From assembly GCA_030148425.1 (NCBI GenBank), contig JASBTM010000001.1, positions 62,001 to 126,000 of the forward strand: a stretch of 64,000 nucleotides of DNA. Reading direction: 5' to 3'. Both the position numbers and the translations under genes were made by a program. Below, piece after piece: positions 7,728 through 17,027 of the stretch (positions are counted from its first letter, which is position 1; every line of letters starts with the position of its first letter). The stretch comes from Hyphomicrobium sp. GTDB lineage: Bacteria > Pseudomonadota > Alphaproteobacteria > Rhizobiales > Hyphomicrobiaceae. The notes beneath the pieces are model-generated. The model was not told the origin of the DNA. It saw only the letters and a list, made by a program, of their open reading frames with translations, and ran no database searches.

Positions 7728-10700
7728 GGAGTTCTCCACCAGGGATTGAACCTTTCGGCGTTGAAGATTTGGCAGCCTTACGCTTGTGCATCAGGCTGAA
7801 AATAACTGGCACGATGAAGAGCGTTGCTGTGGTTGCGAAAATCAGGCCGCCGATGACCGCCCGGCCGAGCGGGGCGTTCTGCTCGCCACCTTCGCCGAGA
7901 CCCAACGCCATCGGTCCCATACCGATGACCATCGCGAGAGCTGTCATCAAGACGGGGCGAATACGGACGAAGCCCGATTCAAGTGCTGCGAGAATGGGAT
8001 CACCGTGCTCGTCGAGCCGCTCACGGGCGAAGCTGACGACGAGCACCGCGTTGGCGGTCGCCACGCCCATACACATGATGGCACCAGTAAGCGCCGGGAC
8101 GGACAGCGTTGTTCCAGTGAGGAAAAGCATCCAAATGATCCCGACCAGCGCCGCGGGGAGCGCCATGATGATAACCAGCGGGTCGCCCCAGGATTGGAAG
8201 TTGACGACGATCAAAAGGTATATAAGCACGATTGCGCCGAGGAGCCCGAACAACATTCCGGCATAGGCGCTATTCATCGTCTTGACCTGACCCAAGAGGA
8301 CGGCACTTCCGCCCTTAGGAAGCTCGGACTTCGTGGCATCGACGATTTGCTGAATATCCGCTGCCACGGCGCCGATGTCGCGTCCTTCGGTCGTCGTCAG
8401 GATCTGCACCATCGACTGGATGTCATACTGCGAAATGACGGCGTTGGTGGTTGAACGATCGAAGTTGGCGACGGCGCCCAGGATTTGCGAGGCTGGCGCG
8501 CCGCTCGCGGTAATCGGCAGGTTTTGCAGGGCGGCAAGCGAATCCAGCCGGTATTGCGGGGTCTGGATGACGATGGGGTATGAAACCCCGTTCTTGGGGT
8601 TGAGCCAGTATGTCGGGTTTACCTGGCTGGTGCCCGCGAGACTCGTCGCGAGGCTCTGCGTCACGTCCTTTTCCGTCACGCCGACGTACTGAGCGCGGGA
8701 GCGGTCGACGTTGACCTTGAAGCCAGGATTGTTACGCGATTGCTGGATGCGCGCGTCGGCGACGCCTGGGATCAGTTTGATCTTTCGTAAAAGATTCTGG
8801 GCGTAGTCGAACGAGGCGTTGAGATTGGGTCCGCGAATCTGAAGATCGATTGGAGTCGGGGCGCCAAAATTCAAAATCTGGCTGACGATGTCCGCGGGTA
8901 GGAACGAGAACGTTGCGGATGGGAATTGCTTCGGCAGCTCGTCCCGCAGTTCCCGGACATATTCGGCCGTCGGCCGGTGGCCATGGTTAAGTGCGATTTG
9001 AATGTCGCCGTCCTGGGCGCCGATCGTGCCGGTGTTGTTATACGCGGTATTGATACCGCTGATCGGCAAGCCGATGTTGTCGACCATCGCGGACAGATCC
9101 TCAGGCGCGATGATATCGCGGATGACGTCTTGGATCTTCGCAAATTCGTTCGCGCTTTCCTCGACCCGCGTTCCAATCGCAAGGCGGACGTGCATCAGAA
9201 TCTGACCTGAATCGACGGCCGGAAAAAAGTTACGGCCGAGAAAGGGCGCAAGGCATGCGGATGCGGCGATGAAACCGAACGAGACAAAAAGGACGATTGC
9301 GCGGTGGTTCAGAGCGCTCTCGAGAATGTTGCGATAAGCAACGCGGAAACTCTCGAAGCCGTGCTCGAAGCCGCGCTGGAAGAGCACGAAGGGATTGCGC
9401 GTCGGCCGTTTGTGAGCGTCGTGATCGTGAGGCTTCAGAAGAAACATGGCCATCGTCGGGACCAGCGTCCGCGACAGGATGAACGACGAGACCATCGCGA
9501 ACATGACCGCTTCCGCCATCGGCACGAAGAGGAAACGGGCAATGCCAGTCAGGAAGAACATCGGGACGAACACGATGCAGATGCAGAGCATCGAAACGAA
9601 GGCGGGCGTCGCGATCTGATCGGCGCCGTCCAGGATCGCCGTTTCGACGTCTTTCCCCTGTTCCAGATGATAATTGATGTTCTCGATCGTAACGGTCGCT
9701 TCGTCCACGAGGATGCCGACAGCAAGCGCGAGGCCGCCAAGCGTCATGATGTTCAGGGTTTCGCCGAGCGCGGAGAGCATCGCGATCGACGACAACACGG
9801 CAAGCGGAATGGACGTTGCGATGATGATCGTCGAGCGCATGCTGCCGAGGAAGAGCAGGATCATCACGCTTGTCAGCGCCGCCGCGAGGACGCCTTCGTG
9901 GATGACGTTTTCAACTGCCGCCCGGACGAAGATCGACTGATCGCCAAGGAACGATATCGTCAGAGCATCAGGCAGGCCGGGCTTGATCTCGTCGACCTTG
10001 TCCTTGATGCCCTGAATGATGTCGAGTGTAGAAACCGCGCCATTTTTCAGCACGGATAGCAGCACAGAACGGTTGCCGTTGACGTGGACGATGTTCTGCT
10101 GCGGCGGGTTGCCGTCGCGAACATGAGCAACGTCGCGGATGTAGACCATCGCGCCGTTGACGGCCTTGATCGGCAGGTCTCCCAACGCGTCGATATCCGA
10201 CGGCGCGTTGTTGAGCTGCATCGTGTATTCGGTCGCGCCGATCTTCTGCGTGCCGACGGGATTGATCAGGTTCTGGGCGGCGAAGGCGTTCTGAACATCC
10301 TGCGCGGAAAGGCCTTTCGCGTGAAGCGCCGTTGTGTCGAGATCGATCTGAATCTGGCGGGTTTTGCCGCCATACGGATAAGGCACGGCGGCGCCCGGCA
10401 CGGTTACGAGGCGAACGCGGACCATGTTCATGCCGAGGTCGGACAGATTCTGTTCTGTCATACCGTCGCCGCTGAGTGCCAATTGCAGGATCGGCACCGT
10501 CGAAGCGCTGTAGTTCAGGATCAACGGCGGGGTCGCGCCCGGCGGCATCTGCTTCAGCAGTGTTTGCGAAATCGCCGTTACCTGAGCGTTCGCAACGCTG
10601 ATGTCGACCGACGGCTGGAAGAAGATCTTGACGACGCCGATGCCATTATAAGAGTTCGCTTCGATGTGCTCGATGTCGTTGACGGTCGTTGTCAGCGCGC

Positions 10701-10908
10701 GCTCGAAGGGCGTAACGATGCGGCCAGAAAGCTCATCGGGTGGGAGACCCGTGTACTGCCACACCGTTGCGATGACGGGGATGCGAATGTCGGGAAAGAT
10801 GTCGATCGGCGTCCTGACAGCAGCAAGGCCACCGGCAATAAGGATCAGCAGCGCAAGCACAACGAATGTGTACGGCAACCGCAGCGCGATGCGCACGAGT
10901 GCAGCCAT
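7717..10908 (-). CDS. RND-family efflux permease
   Basis: 1063 residues, full length for the AcrB-like family. TM1 lies near residues 13-30, a large periplasmic loop follows, then the TM2-TM6 block including LGGLALAVGILVDEATVTIE. The usual proton-relay pair of Asp residues in TM4 (DD in AcrB) is here D-E. A second periplasmic loop and TM8-TM12 end near residue 1045. The protein drives substrate efflux by proton antiport; the substrate cannot be read from sequence. It is first in an operon with the adaptor and is divergent from a LysR gene that probably controls it. Confidence 0.9.
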   Translation of the reverse strand: MAALVRIALRLPYTFVVLALLILIAGGLAAVRTPIDIFPDIRIPVIATVWQYTGLPPDELSGRIVTPFERALTTTVNDIEHIEANSYNGIGVVKIFFQPSVDISVANAQVTAISQTLLKQMPPGATPPLILNYSASTVPILQLALSGDGMTEQNLSDLGMNMVRVRLVTVPGAAVPYPYGGKTRQIQIDLDTTALHAKGLSAQDVQNAFAAQNLINPVGTQKIGATEYTMQLNNAPSDIDALGDLPIKAVNGAMVYIRDVAHVRDGNPPQQNIVHVNGNRSVLLSVLKNGAVSTLDIIQGIKDKVDEIKPGLPDALTISFLGDQSIFVRAAVENVIHEGVLAAALTSVMILLFLGSMRSTIIIATSIPLAVLSSIAMLSALGETLNIMTLGGLALAVGILVDEATVTIENINYHLEQGKDVETAILDGADQIATPAFVSMLCICIVFVPMFFLTGIARFLFVPMAEAVMFAMVSSFILSRTLVPTMAMFLLKPHDHDAHKRPTRNPFVLFQRGFEHGFESFRVAYRNILESALNHRAIVLFVSFGFIAASACLAPFLGRNFFPAVDSGQILMHVRLAIGTRVEESANEFAKIQDVIRDIIAPEDLSAMVDNIGLPISGINTAYNNTGTIGAQDGDIQIALNHGHRPTAEYVRELRDELPKQFPSATFSFLPADIVSQILNFGAPTPIDLQIRGPNLNASFDYAQNLLRKIKLIPGVADARIQQSRNNPGFKVNVDRSRAQYVGVTEKDVTQSLATSLAGTSQVNPTYWLNPKNGVSYPIVIQTPQYRLDSLAALQNLPITASGAPASQILGAVANFDRSTTNAVISQYDIQSMVQILTTTEGRDIGAVAADIQQIVDATKSELPKGGSAVLLGQVKTMNSAYAGMLFGLLGAIVLIYLLIVVNFQSWGDPLVIIMALPAALVGIIWMLFLTGTTLSVPALTGAIMCMGVATANAVLVVSFARERLDEHGDPILAALESGFVRIRPVLMTALAMVIGMGPMALGLGEGGEQNAPLGRAVIGGLIFATTATLFIVPVIFSLMHKRKAAKSSTPKGSIPGGELHAA

Positions 10909-11157
10909 AGTACTGAATTCTCCAGATCGCCGGTTCGAAACGAAAGCCAGCTACCACCCGTCGGATAACGCGCGACCCGACTGACATCCGTTTGCCGAAT
11001 TGCCTATTACCGATAGCGACGAAAACGCACGTCACGCACGGCGGCCACGTGTTGTCTTTCCCCGCGCCGCCGCCTTCCGAAACTCTGCGTCCGTTAGGTT
11101 TGCGGGAATGGTTTCGATCTGTCCAATAGGATGTTGGGATGCTATTATTCAGAGATG

Positions 11158-11169
11158 TCGATTAATCGA
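11158..11169. promoter_or_regulatory. candidate LysR-type operator
   Basis: Perfect 12-base palindrome TCGATTAATCGA; with the next base it fits T-N11-A, the LysR-family core. It lies 15 bases before the LysR start codon in the 276-base divergent region shared with the RND operon. This is a position- and symmetry-based inference. Confidence 0.45.
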
Positions 11170-11184
11170 ATGTGGTGATCAAGC

Positions 11185-12108
11185 ATGGATTTGAAGCAGC
11201 TTGAGCATTTCGTTGCAGCCGCGGAAGAACAGCATTTCACGCGTGCCGCACGGAAAATGAACATAGTTCAGTCTGGTTTGTCCGCGTCGATCCGCGCGCT
11301 GGAACAGGAAATGGGTGCGCCGCTGTTCGTGCGCACAACGCGCCGCGTAGAGCTCACCGTCGCGGGGCGCGTGCTTTTCGACAAAGCGCAAGACATCATC
11401 GCCGGCGTCAAGGAGGCGCGGCGCGCCGTTGCGGCGATCAATGGGCTGGAAAAGGGGACCCTCAGCATTGGGACATGCGGCAGTCTCCATGCGTTTTTTG
11501 ATCTTCCTCTGTTACTCGGTGAATTTCACAAGCTTCACGGCGCCGTCGAGATCAGGCTTTGTCACGGCACAGCGACGAAGCTGATGGATAAGGTGAAGGA
11601 TGGCTCCGTGGATCTGGCCTTCTTTCCTCTCTACGAGAAGAGCCGCGAGATCGTCACCATTCCGATCGCGTCCGACACGCTGATCATCGCCTGCCCTGCG
11701 GGGCACCCCCTCGAGGGACGGCAGAATGTAGCTCTTGAAAGCCTGGCAGACGAAACCTTCGTCGATTTCCAACCCGACAAGGGGACGCGGCGGATGGTCG
11801 ACCGGGCCTTCGGCGCCCTGAACATTTCGCGGCGGACCGTCCTTGAGGTTGGAGACGTCCAGGTGCTCCTCGACCTTGTCGCGCGGGGCTTCGGCATCGC
11901 TCTCGTTCCGAAGACATTCGCATGCGCGCGTTCGACCACTTCGGCATCGCCGAAAATGGGGACGGCGACGCTCAAAAGGCCGGCGATCCAGTGGGATCTC
12001 GTGGCGGCTTTGAATGGGCGTGTGGGCGCCGCGCAGTCGCGCAATCCGGCTGTCGCGGCATTTACAAAGCTTCTCGACACCATCCGGAGCGATATCGTCG
12101 CCGCGTGA
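11185..12108 (+). CDS. LysR-family transcriptional regulator
   Basis: 307 residues. Residues 1-60 form the winged helix-turn-helix (LKQLEHFVAAAEEQHFTRAA ... LFVRTTRRVELTVAG), followed by the linker helix and a type-2 periplasmic-binding effector domain (about 90-300). It is divergently arranged from the RND efflux operon, the classic position for a LysR activator or repressor of the neighbour. Its stop is 3 bases from the stop of the convergent channel gene. The effector is unknown. Confidence 0.9.
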   Translation: MDLKQLEHFVAAAEEQHFTRAARKMNIVQSGLSASIRALEQEMGAPLFVRTTRRVELTVAGRVLFDKAQDIIAGVKEARRAVAAINGLEKGTLSIGTCGSLHAFFDLPLLLGEFHKLHGAVEIRLCHGTATKLMDKVKDGSVDLAFFPLYEKSREIVTIPIASDTLIIACPAGHPLEGRQNVALESLADETFVDFQPDKGTRRMVDRAFGALNISRRTVLEVGDVQVLLDLVARGFGIALVPKTFACARSTTSASPKMGTATLKRPAIQWDLVAALNGRVGAAQSRNPAVAAFTKLLDTIRSDIVAA

Positions 12109-12111
12109 CCC

Positions 12112-14415
12112 TCAAGCGGTGCTTGCCAGATAGACGTAATACGCCATCACTCCAGCCATTGCGGGAACGAGCGCAATGTGCAGGAAGGCCAGCGATTTCC
12201 TGAGCCATCCAATCGGCTCGATGCGTCTGTTCACGCGTGCGATCGTGATCGCGATGATGATGCTCAATACGAGATAGGTGAAGAGGAACAACCTGTCGGA
12301 CAGCGTTTCGATATTGGCGTCGAGCTTTGGTAGTGCGAGATAGAGCGCGACGGCCGAGAGAAGCGCTGTCACCTGTATCGTCACGATCGCTTCGAAATGA
12401 TGCGTGGAGATAAAGATCGACAGATAGGCGATAAAGAGGATGAATCCCAACGGCACGACGACGCGAAGAAAGTAGTCGGTTGTTTGACGTTTCATGAGCC
12501 AGACGAAGCTTGCCTTGTAGAAGGGCACGACACTCGGTTCGAGTGTTTGGGCGTCCACGGTCCGGACGAAATCTTCGTCGAAGCTGACATATTGATCCTT
12601 CGGATCCCAGCCGTCGACGCTGACGGATTTATCGCGGAGGTTTCGGGGCGGCGGCTGCACGATGAATGCGGCGCTACCGTGCTTTGGCTGGATGTCGATC
12701 GAGAACCTTTGCGTATCGAACGGATAATTGCGCAGGTTGGGCGAATACAGGAATTTGCCTGTCACCTGATAGATTTTCATGTGGTCGGGATAGGCATCGC
12801 TTTTGCCGCCGTCGTGAATCGGCCTGATCGTGATCTCGCGACTATTCGAGCCTGGATCCAAGTAGGCGTTTGAGAATTCAATCTGATCGATCGACGCGCC
12901 GTTCTTGTCGTTCATCGATAGGTAGAAGTCGGCGAGGAACGTCTGGTCGTTGTCGTCGATGCGGTCGGCGTGGATCAGGTCGATGTCGGCGTAGAGCGTA
13001 TCTATTCGGCGGATAGCGTCGTTGCGAAGGCGTAGAAACTGCACCGGTGCGAGCTGCGGCTGGCCGACGCCGTGCGGCAGCGTCACGAGCAGCGGCGCAC
13101 GCGCGGCTGCGCGCGACGATGGGCGGAACGACCAGTCGCCGAAGCGGCCTTTGAACATGCCTTTGCCGGCGGCGTAGGTCGTGCCGAGTTCGGTCACGAT
13201 GAAATCGCGGAGGTCGGTGATGCTTGCGGATGCAGGAGCGGAGCGCGCGGCGTCAGCGATGAGACGGATCATGTCCGCGTAACGCATGCCAGTTTGCAGC
13301 GCTCGCATGTTGTCGGCGTTCAACGGGTCGGGTGGGACGTCGTCGTCGCGAACCTTGCAGGTGCCGTCCTTCCAGCCGGGCGCGGCATCGTTCTTCTCGC
13401 CCTGGAAAACCCAGTATTCGGGATGGATCGACGTCAGCAGCAAATCGCGTAGCCGTTCGCTGTAGACTTCGGGAAAGCCGTCCCAGGCAAGCTGATAGAC
13501 ATCGTTGGGATAGATGCTGCCGCCTGATTTCGAGACAAGCGTTTCGAGGCGTCCCGTTGCAAACATCGGCGGTGTGAAGCCCGCGGCCTTGAATTGGCTC
13601 AGGACGTCATTTCGGGCGTCGCCGCTGATGGAGAGAAAAACAATACCCGGGTTCTTCGCCTTCAAATCTTCGATCATCGCCGCGACGGCGGTTGCGTCGG
13701 GCTTGGAGTCCTTGAGTATGAGGCGATGATCCGCGACGATGGCGTTGGCGCCCAAGACCTGCTTAAGCGCATCCCCGAGGTTGCCGCTCGCAACATTGTC
13801 CTGCTCACCGACGAATGCCACATGGTCGAACTTCATTTCTTTGAGGAACGCGGCGATGACAGGCATCCGCTCTTCATCTTCCGAAGGGCGCGTCGTGAAA
13901 ACCGATGGGTAGTCCGCAATTATTTTCGAAACCGAAATGTCGGAAATAAAGGGGATGTTGGCCGCTTTGAGATTCTTGCTGCTTGCATCGAAGGCCGCTT
14001 TTGCGCGTGTTGCGTTCATCATTCCGACCATCGCGATCGTCTGCGGATCGGCGACGGCGGACGAAAGATTTGCAGCGGCTTTCTGCGGATCACGCTTGTC
14101 GTCGAGCACGTTGACTATGAGTTGTCGTCCGGCGATGCCGCCCGTGCGATTGATGAAATTCTGAGACAGCGACGCGATTCGCTTGATCGCCGTTATCAGT
14201 CCGCTGTCGTAGCAGTCATCGCTTTTCGAGGTGGCGAAAATGGGCAAGACGACGGGTGGCCTTTGTGCCGCTTCCGCGTCTTCTGCGGCCTGTACCGCAG
14301 CGGGCGCGCTTGGTCCAACGCACAGCACCGCCAGCGTTGTGGCAGCTGCCGCAAGGCGCCGCACCGCATTTCGCGAGAATAGCCCCGGCGAAAGTTTGAA
14401 CCCCGCAAATGTCAC
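12112..14415 (-). CDS. periplasmic binding protein fused to a pentameric ligand-gated ion channel
   Basis: 767 residues from a GTG start with GGGTGGGA upstream. Residues 1-44 are a signal peptide. Residues about 54-440 form a type-1 periplasmic binding fold of the Leu/Ile/Val-binding (ABC substrate-binding) class, e.g. IASLSQNFINRTGGIAGRQL and VAFVGEQDNVASGNLG. Residues about 455-645 match a pLGIC extracellular domain: IDLIHADRIDDNDQTFLADF and NYPFDTQRFSIDIQP (564-569 is the hallmark YPFDTQ of the Cys/Pro-loop). Four helices follow: M1 about 648-670 (VVVPLGFILFIAYLSIFIS, with the M1 Pro), M2 674-697, M3 706-727, M4 740-764, close in pattern to GLIC. It should be an inner-membrane cation or anion channel gated by a periplasmic small molecule sensed by the binding-protein module. 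Confidence 0.88.
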   Translation of the reverse strand: MTFAGFKLSPGLFSRNAVRRLAAAATTLAVLCVGPSAPAAVQAAEDAEAAQRPPVVLPIFATSKSDDCYDSGLITAIKRIASLSQNFINRTGGIAGRQLIVNVLDDKRDPQKAAANLSSAVADPQTIAMVGMMNATRAKAAFDASSKNLKAANIPFISDISVSKIIADYPSVFTTRPSEDEERMPVIAAFLKEMKFDHVAFVGEQDNVASGNLGDALKQVLGANAIVADHRLILKDSKPDATAVAAMIEDLKAKNPGIVFLSISGDARNDVLSQFKAAGFTPPMFATGRLETLVSKSGGSIYPNDVYQLAWDGFPEVYSERLRDLLLTSIHPEYWVFQGEKNDAAPGWKDGTCKVRDDDVPPDPLNADNMRALQTGMRYADMIRLIADAARSAPASASITDLRDFIVTELGTTYAAGKGMFKGRFGDWSFRPSSRAAARAPLLVTLPHGVGQPQLAPVQFLRLRNDAIRRIDTLYADIDLIHADRIDDNDQTFLADFYLSMNDKNGASIDQIEFSNAYLDPGSNSREITIRPIHDGGKSDAYPDHMKIYQVTGKFLYSPNLRNYPFDTQRFSIDIQPKHGSAAFIVQPPPRNLRDKSVSVDGWDPKDQYVSFDEDFVRTVDAQTLEPSVVPFYKASFVWLMKRQTTDYFLRVVVPLGFILFIAYLSIFISTHHFEAIVTIQVTALLSAVALYLALPKLDANIETLSDRLFLFTYLVLSIIIAITIARVNRRIEPIGWLRKSLAFLHIALVPAMAGVMAYYVYLASTA

Positions 14416-14564
14416 GTTATCCCACCCAATACCTATAGAATGGAGATACCGGAAATCGGGACGATGCCCGATTTTCGGCGATCCAAGCCTGTTGTGCCCG
14501 CGGCGACTTTTATAAGTCCGGACCAGAAAGCGAAAGATTTTGGTTTGTGTAGGGCGTAACCGGG

Positions 14565-15401
14565 CTAACCGGGCATCGATTTGGCGAGAAGTCCGGACAG
14601 GATCCAGCCTTGAAGGTGCTGGGCGGCACGCAACGGGGCAGTCTCAGGATCGTCGTAAACGGCGATAAGCTCGCAGAGACGGCCGAACGGGATGCCATTG
14701 GAGGCCTCGTTCCACATCATCGCCTCCTCGTCCGACATGCGGCGTACTTTTGGAACCGTCTCGTGGCGCCAGATGATCACGCATTCGGGCGCGGAGCGAA
14801 GTTCGACAGAAGGCGGGGGCTGCTCATTCTTAAGCGTGAGCCACAGGGCGTGCGCGTTCGTCGTAAAGGCCAGGCTATGCGCCGACGGATGAGCGTTGAA
14901 AACGAGGTCTGACCAACTTTGGGGAGGAATTGCGGCGAGATCCGATAATTCCAGGGCGGGGACGTCTGGAGCATCGAACGCGTCATTCAGCGCACGCTCC
15001 AGGGCGGCGAGTTCCGCGAGGTGCGGTGCTCCCTGTTGCGATTGCGATAGGTGGTCCGGCAAGCGATGTGCAAACCAGCGTGCGTTTGGGTGTCGGGAGG
15101 GCTCAGCGACAATATAAGCCTTCGCGAGTTCGGCAAACGCGTCGTCGCCCAAGTGCCGGTGCAGAAGAGGGTGTTCGCTGCGAACGACTTCGATGAGTCG
15201 CGCGACATAGGCATGGCGATAAACGCCGAAGAGCACGTTTCGATTGGTGCGCGAAGTGTCGAGGATGTCCTTGAGAACGGTATCGTCACCCAACAGGATC
15301 GCACGCTGAAACGCCGCCTGCATTGCGCTGAGGCCGAGAGCGGGACCTTCTCCGTTTGGCTCTTGCGAGACTGTTTCTTTAGGCGAGACGACGGTCGGCA
15401 T
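14565..15401 (-). CDS. bufC: DUF2063 partner protein of the MNIO enzyme (BufC-like)
   Basis: 278 residues from the ATG at 15401; the start is not backed by a strong ribosome binding site. Residues about 27-120 fit the DUF2063 domain (AMQAAFQRAILLGDD, NVLFGVYRHAYVARLIEVV, HRHLGDDAFAELAKAYI). A second alpha/beta C-terminal half follows. DUF2063 proteins accompany DUF692/MNIO enzymes and are thought to deliver the precursor peptide to the oxidase. It lies 19 bases downstream of the MNIO gene in the same operon and is its last gene; the ion-channel gene starts 149 bases further on. Confidence 0.82.
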   Translation of the reverse strand: MPTVVSPKETVSQEPNGEGPALGLSAMQAAFQRAILLGDDTVLKDILDTSRTNRNVLFGVYRHAYVARLIEVVRSEHPLLHRHLGDDAFAELAKAYIVAEPSRHPNARWFAHRLPDHLSQSQQGAPHLAELAALERALNDAFDAPDVPALELSDLAAIPPQSWSDLVFNAHPSAHSLAFTTNAHALWLTLKNEQPPPSVELRSAPECVIIWRHETVPKVRRMSDEEAMMWNEASNGIPFGRLCELIAVYDDPETAPLRAAQHLQGWILSGLLAKSMPG

Positions 15402-15420
15402 TTGTATATCGCTGTCCGGA

Positions 15421-16281
15421 TTAGGATTGCGAGAACAGGTCTTCGGCAAGTAGACGCGCTTTTTCAAGTTCTTCCAGCATCGTGGGCAACGGGGGAATAT
15501 CATCATCGCGCTCGATGATCGTAGAGACCGGGCCGAAGCGTTTCAGTGCGGCTTGATAGAGCGTCCAGACTTCATCGCAGACCATCGCATCATGCGTATC
15601 GATGATATGGGTCATGTTGTGTTCGTGTCCCGCGAGATGGAATTGGACGACGCGATCCGACGGTATGCCGGCGATGAATTCGTAAGGGTCGTATTCGTGG
15701 TTGAACGCGCTGACGAAGACGTTATTCACGTCGAAAACCAGCCAGCAGCCGGTCCGCTTTGTCATCTCGGCGATGAATTCCCACTCCGGCATTTCGGAAT
15801 TTCGGAATTGGACGTAGGTCGAGACGTTCTCGAGCGCCAACGGACGTTTGAGATGGTCTTGCACATGCTGGATGCGCGCAACGACATGGTCGAGCGCTTC
15901 GCGCGTGTAGGGGAAGGGCAGAAGGTCGTGCAGGTTTACGCCGTGAACTCCTGTCCAGCAGAGATGATCGGAGACGAAAACCGGATCGGTCCGATCTGCG
16001 AGCGTCTTTAAATCTTTGAGATAGTCGACATCAAACGGCGCGGTTGATGCGATCGACAGCGAGACGCCGTGCATCACGATTGGATAGCGCGCGCGGATCT
16101 GATCGAGAATGCGCAGTGGCTGGCCGCCCGGAACCATGTAGTTTTCGGAGATAACCTCAAACCACTCGATGTTGGGATTGCCATTTAGGATGTCGGCGTA
16201 ATGCTGCGCGCGCAATCCTAATCCAAACCCAAGGTAACGGGGCTTGCCATCAGGAAATTTCGCCTTCGTGTCCGCGAGCAT
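15421..16281 (-). CDS. bufB: MNIO (DUF692) multinuclear iron oxidase, peptide-modifying (BufB-like)
   Basis: 286 residues from an ATG with GAGGAG upstream (a TTG two codons earlier is less likely). TIM-barrel DUF692 motifs are intact: RYLGFGLGLRAQHY, WFEVISENYM, VMHGVSLSI, FVSDHLCWTG, LALENVSTYV, LVFDVNNVFVSAFNH, QFHLAGH and DTHDAMVCDEVW, which carry the His, Asp and Glu ligands of the iron centre. Family members (MbnB, BufB, TglH) oxidise cysteines of ribosomal peptides to thiazole, oxazolone or thiooxazole products. Its position below a Cys-rich precursor gene makes that peptide the likely substrate. Confidence 0.9.
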   Translation of the reverse strand: MLADTKAKFPDGKPRYLGFGLGLRAQHYADILNGNPNIEWFEVISENYMVPGGQPLRILDQIRARYPIVMHGVSLSIASTAPFDVDYLKDLKTLADRTDPVFVSDHLCWTGVHGVNLHDLLPFPYTREALDHVVARIQHVQDHLKRPLALENVSTYVQFRNSEMPEWEFIAEMTKRTGCWLVFDVNNVFVSAFNHEYDPYEFIAGIPSDRVVQFHLAGHEHNMTHIIDTHDAMVCDEVWTLYQAALKRFGPVSTIIERDDDIPPLPTMLEELEKARLLAEDLFSQS

Positions 16282-16296
16282 TGCCAACTCCTCGTT

Positions 16297-17016
16297 TCAA
16301 AATCGTGTGGTCAGCCCGGTCAGCCAAGCCGGTGAAATTGATACGATCTGCGTTTCGAGCGTCTTGTCGAAGCCGGTCAGAATAGCGAGACCCGTCAAGA
16401 TCAAAACGCCGCCGAGTACATATTTTCCGCCTGAGCCCGCCGACGCCAGCGTGTCCCGCCAGCGGTTTAAAATTTCGCGGGACAGGGCGCCGAGGATCAA
16501 AAGCGGCACGACGGCCCCAAGTCCGAATGACAGCATTGTCAATGCCACTTGGCCGAGATCTTTGCCCTGGGCCGCTAGCAGCGAGGCAGCGCCGAGCGTC
16601 GGGCCGACGCACGGGCTCCATACCGCTCCGAGGACGATGCCGACGCCGAATTGTCCAAGGACGCCAGGGCCTGCATACGTGCCGAGGGCTTGATCGGCCC
16701 AATTCGAAACCGGCCCTGCCGCAACGGCGAAACGTTGCTGTAAAGCAGGAACGACCAGGACGGTGCCGATCACGATCAAAAGCGACGCCGCGACGAAGCG
16801 GAAAAATCCACCATCGAGGCCCACGGCAAATCCGATGGTGGCGACGAACAGGCTCAATCCCACGAAGGATATTGCGACACCGGCAGACAAGGCGAACGGT
16901 CCGTATCGGTGCGCGGATGCGGCCGTCGCCATGACGATCGGGATGAGCGGAAGGACGCATGGCGACAATACGGAAAGGACGCCCGCAATGAATGCCAGTC
17001 CGGAAGATTCGAGCAT
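16297..17016 (-). CDS. ccdA: CcdA-family transmembrane thiol-reductant transporter
   Basis: 239 residues with six predicted transmembrane helices of the DsbD/CcdA type. The two conserved reactive cysteines are in SVLSPCVLPLIP (TM1) and VWSPCVGPTLG (TM4). CcdA moves electrons from cytoplasmic thioredoxin across the inner membrane to a periplasmic thioredoxin-like partner. The gene sits 11 bases after such a partner and 15 bases before the MNIO gene. In this operon it probably serves periplasmic thiol reduction linked to the Cys-rich peptide rather than cytochrome c maturation, which is an inference. Confidence 0.88.
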   Translation of the reverse strand: MLESSGLAFIAGVLSVLSPCVLPLIPIVMATAASAHRYGPFALSAGVAISFVGLSLFVATIGFAVGLDGGFFRFVAASLLIVIGTVLVVPALQQRFAVAAGPVSNWADQALGTYAGPGVLGQFGVGIVLGAVWSPCVGPTLGAASLLAAQGKDLGQVALTMLSFGLGAVVPLLILGALSREILNRWRDTLASAGSGGKYVLGGVLILTGLAILTGFDKTLETQIVSISPAWLTGLTTRF

Positions 17017-17027
17017 CGCCGCAATCC

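Noticed and set aside
9304-10968. Long plus-strand frames opposite the first RND gene
   Set aside because: Arg/Asp-rich shadows of the pump coding sequence without ribosome binding sites.
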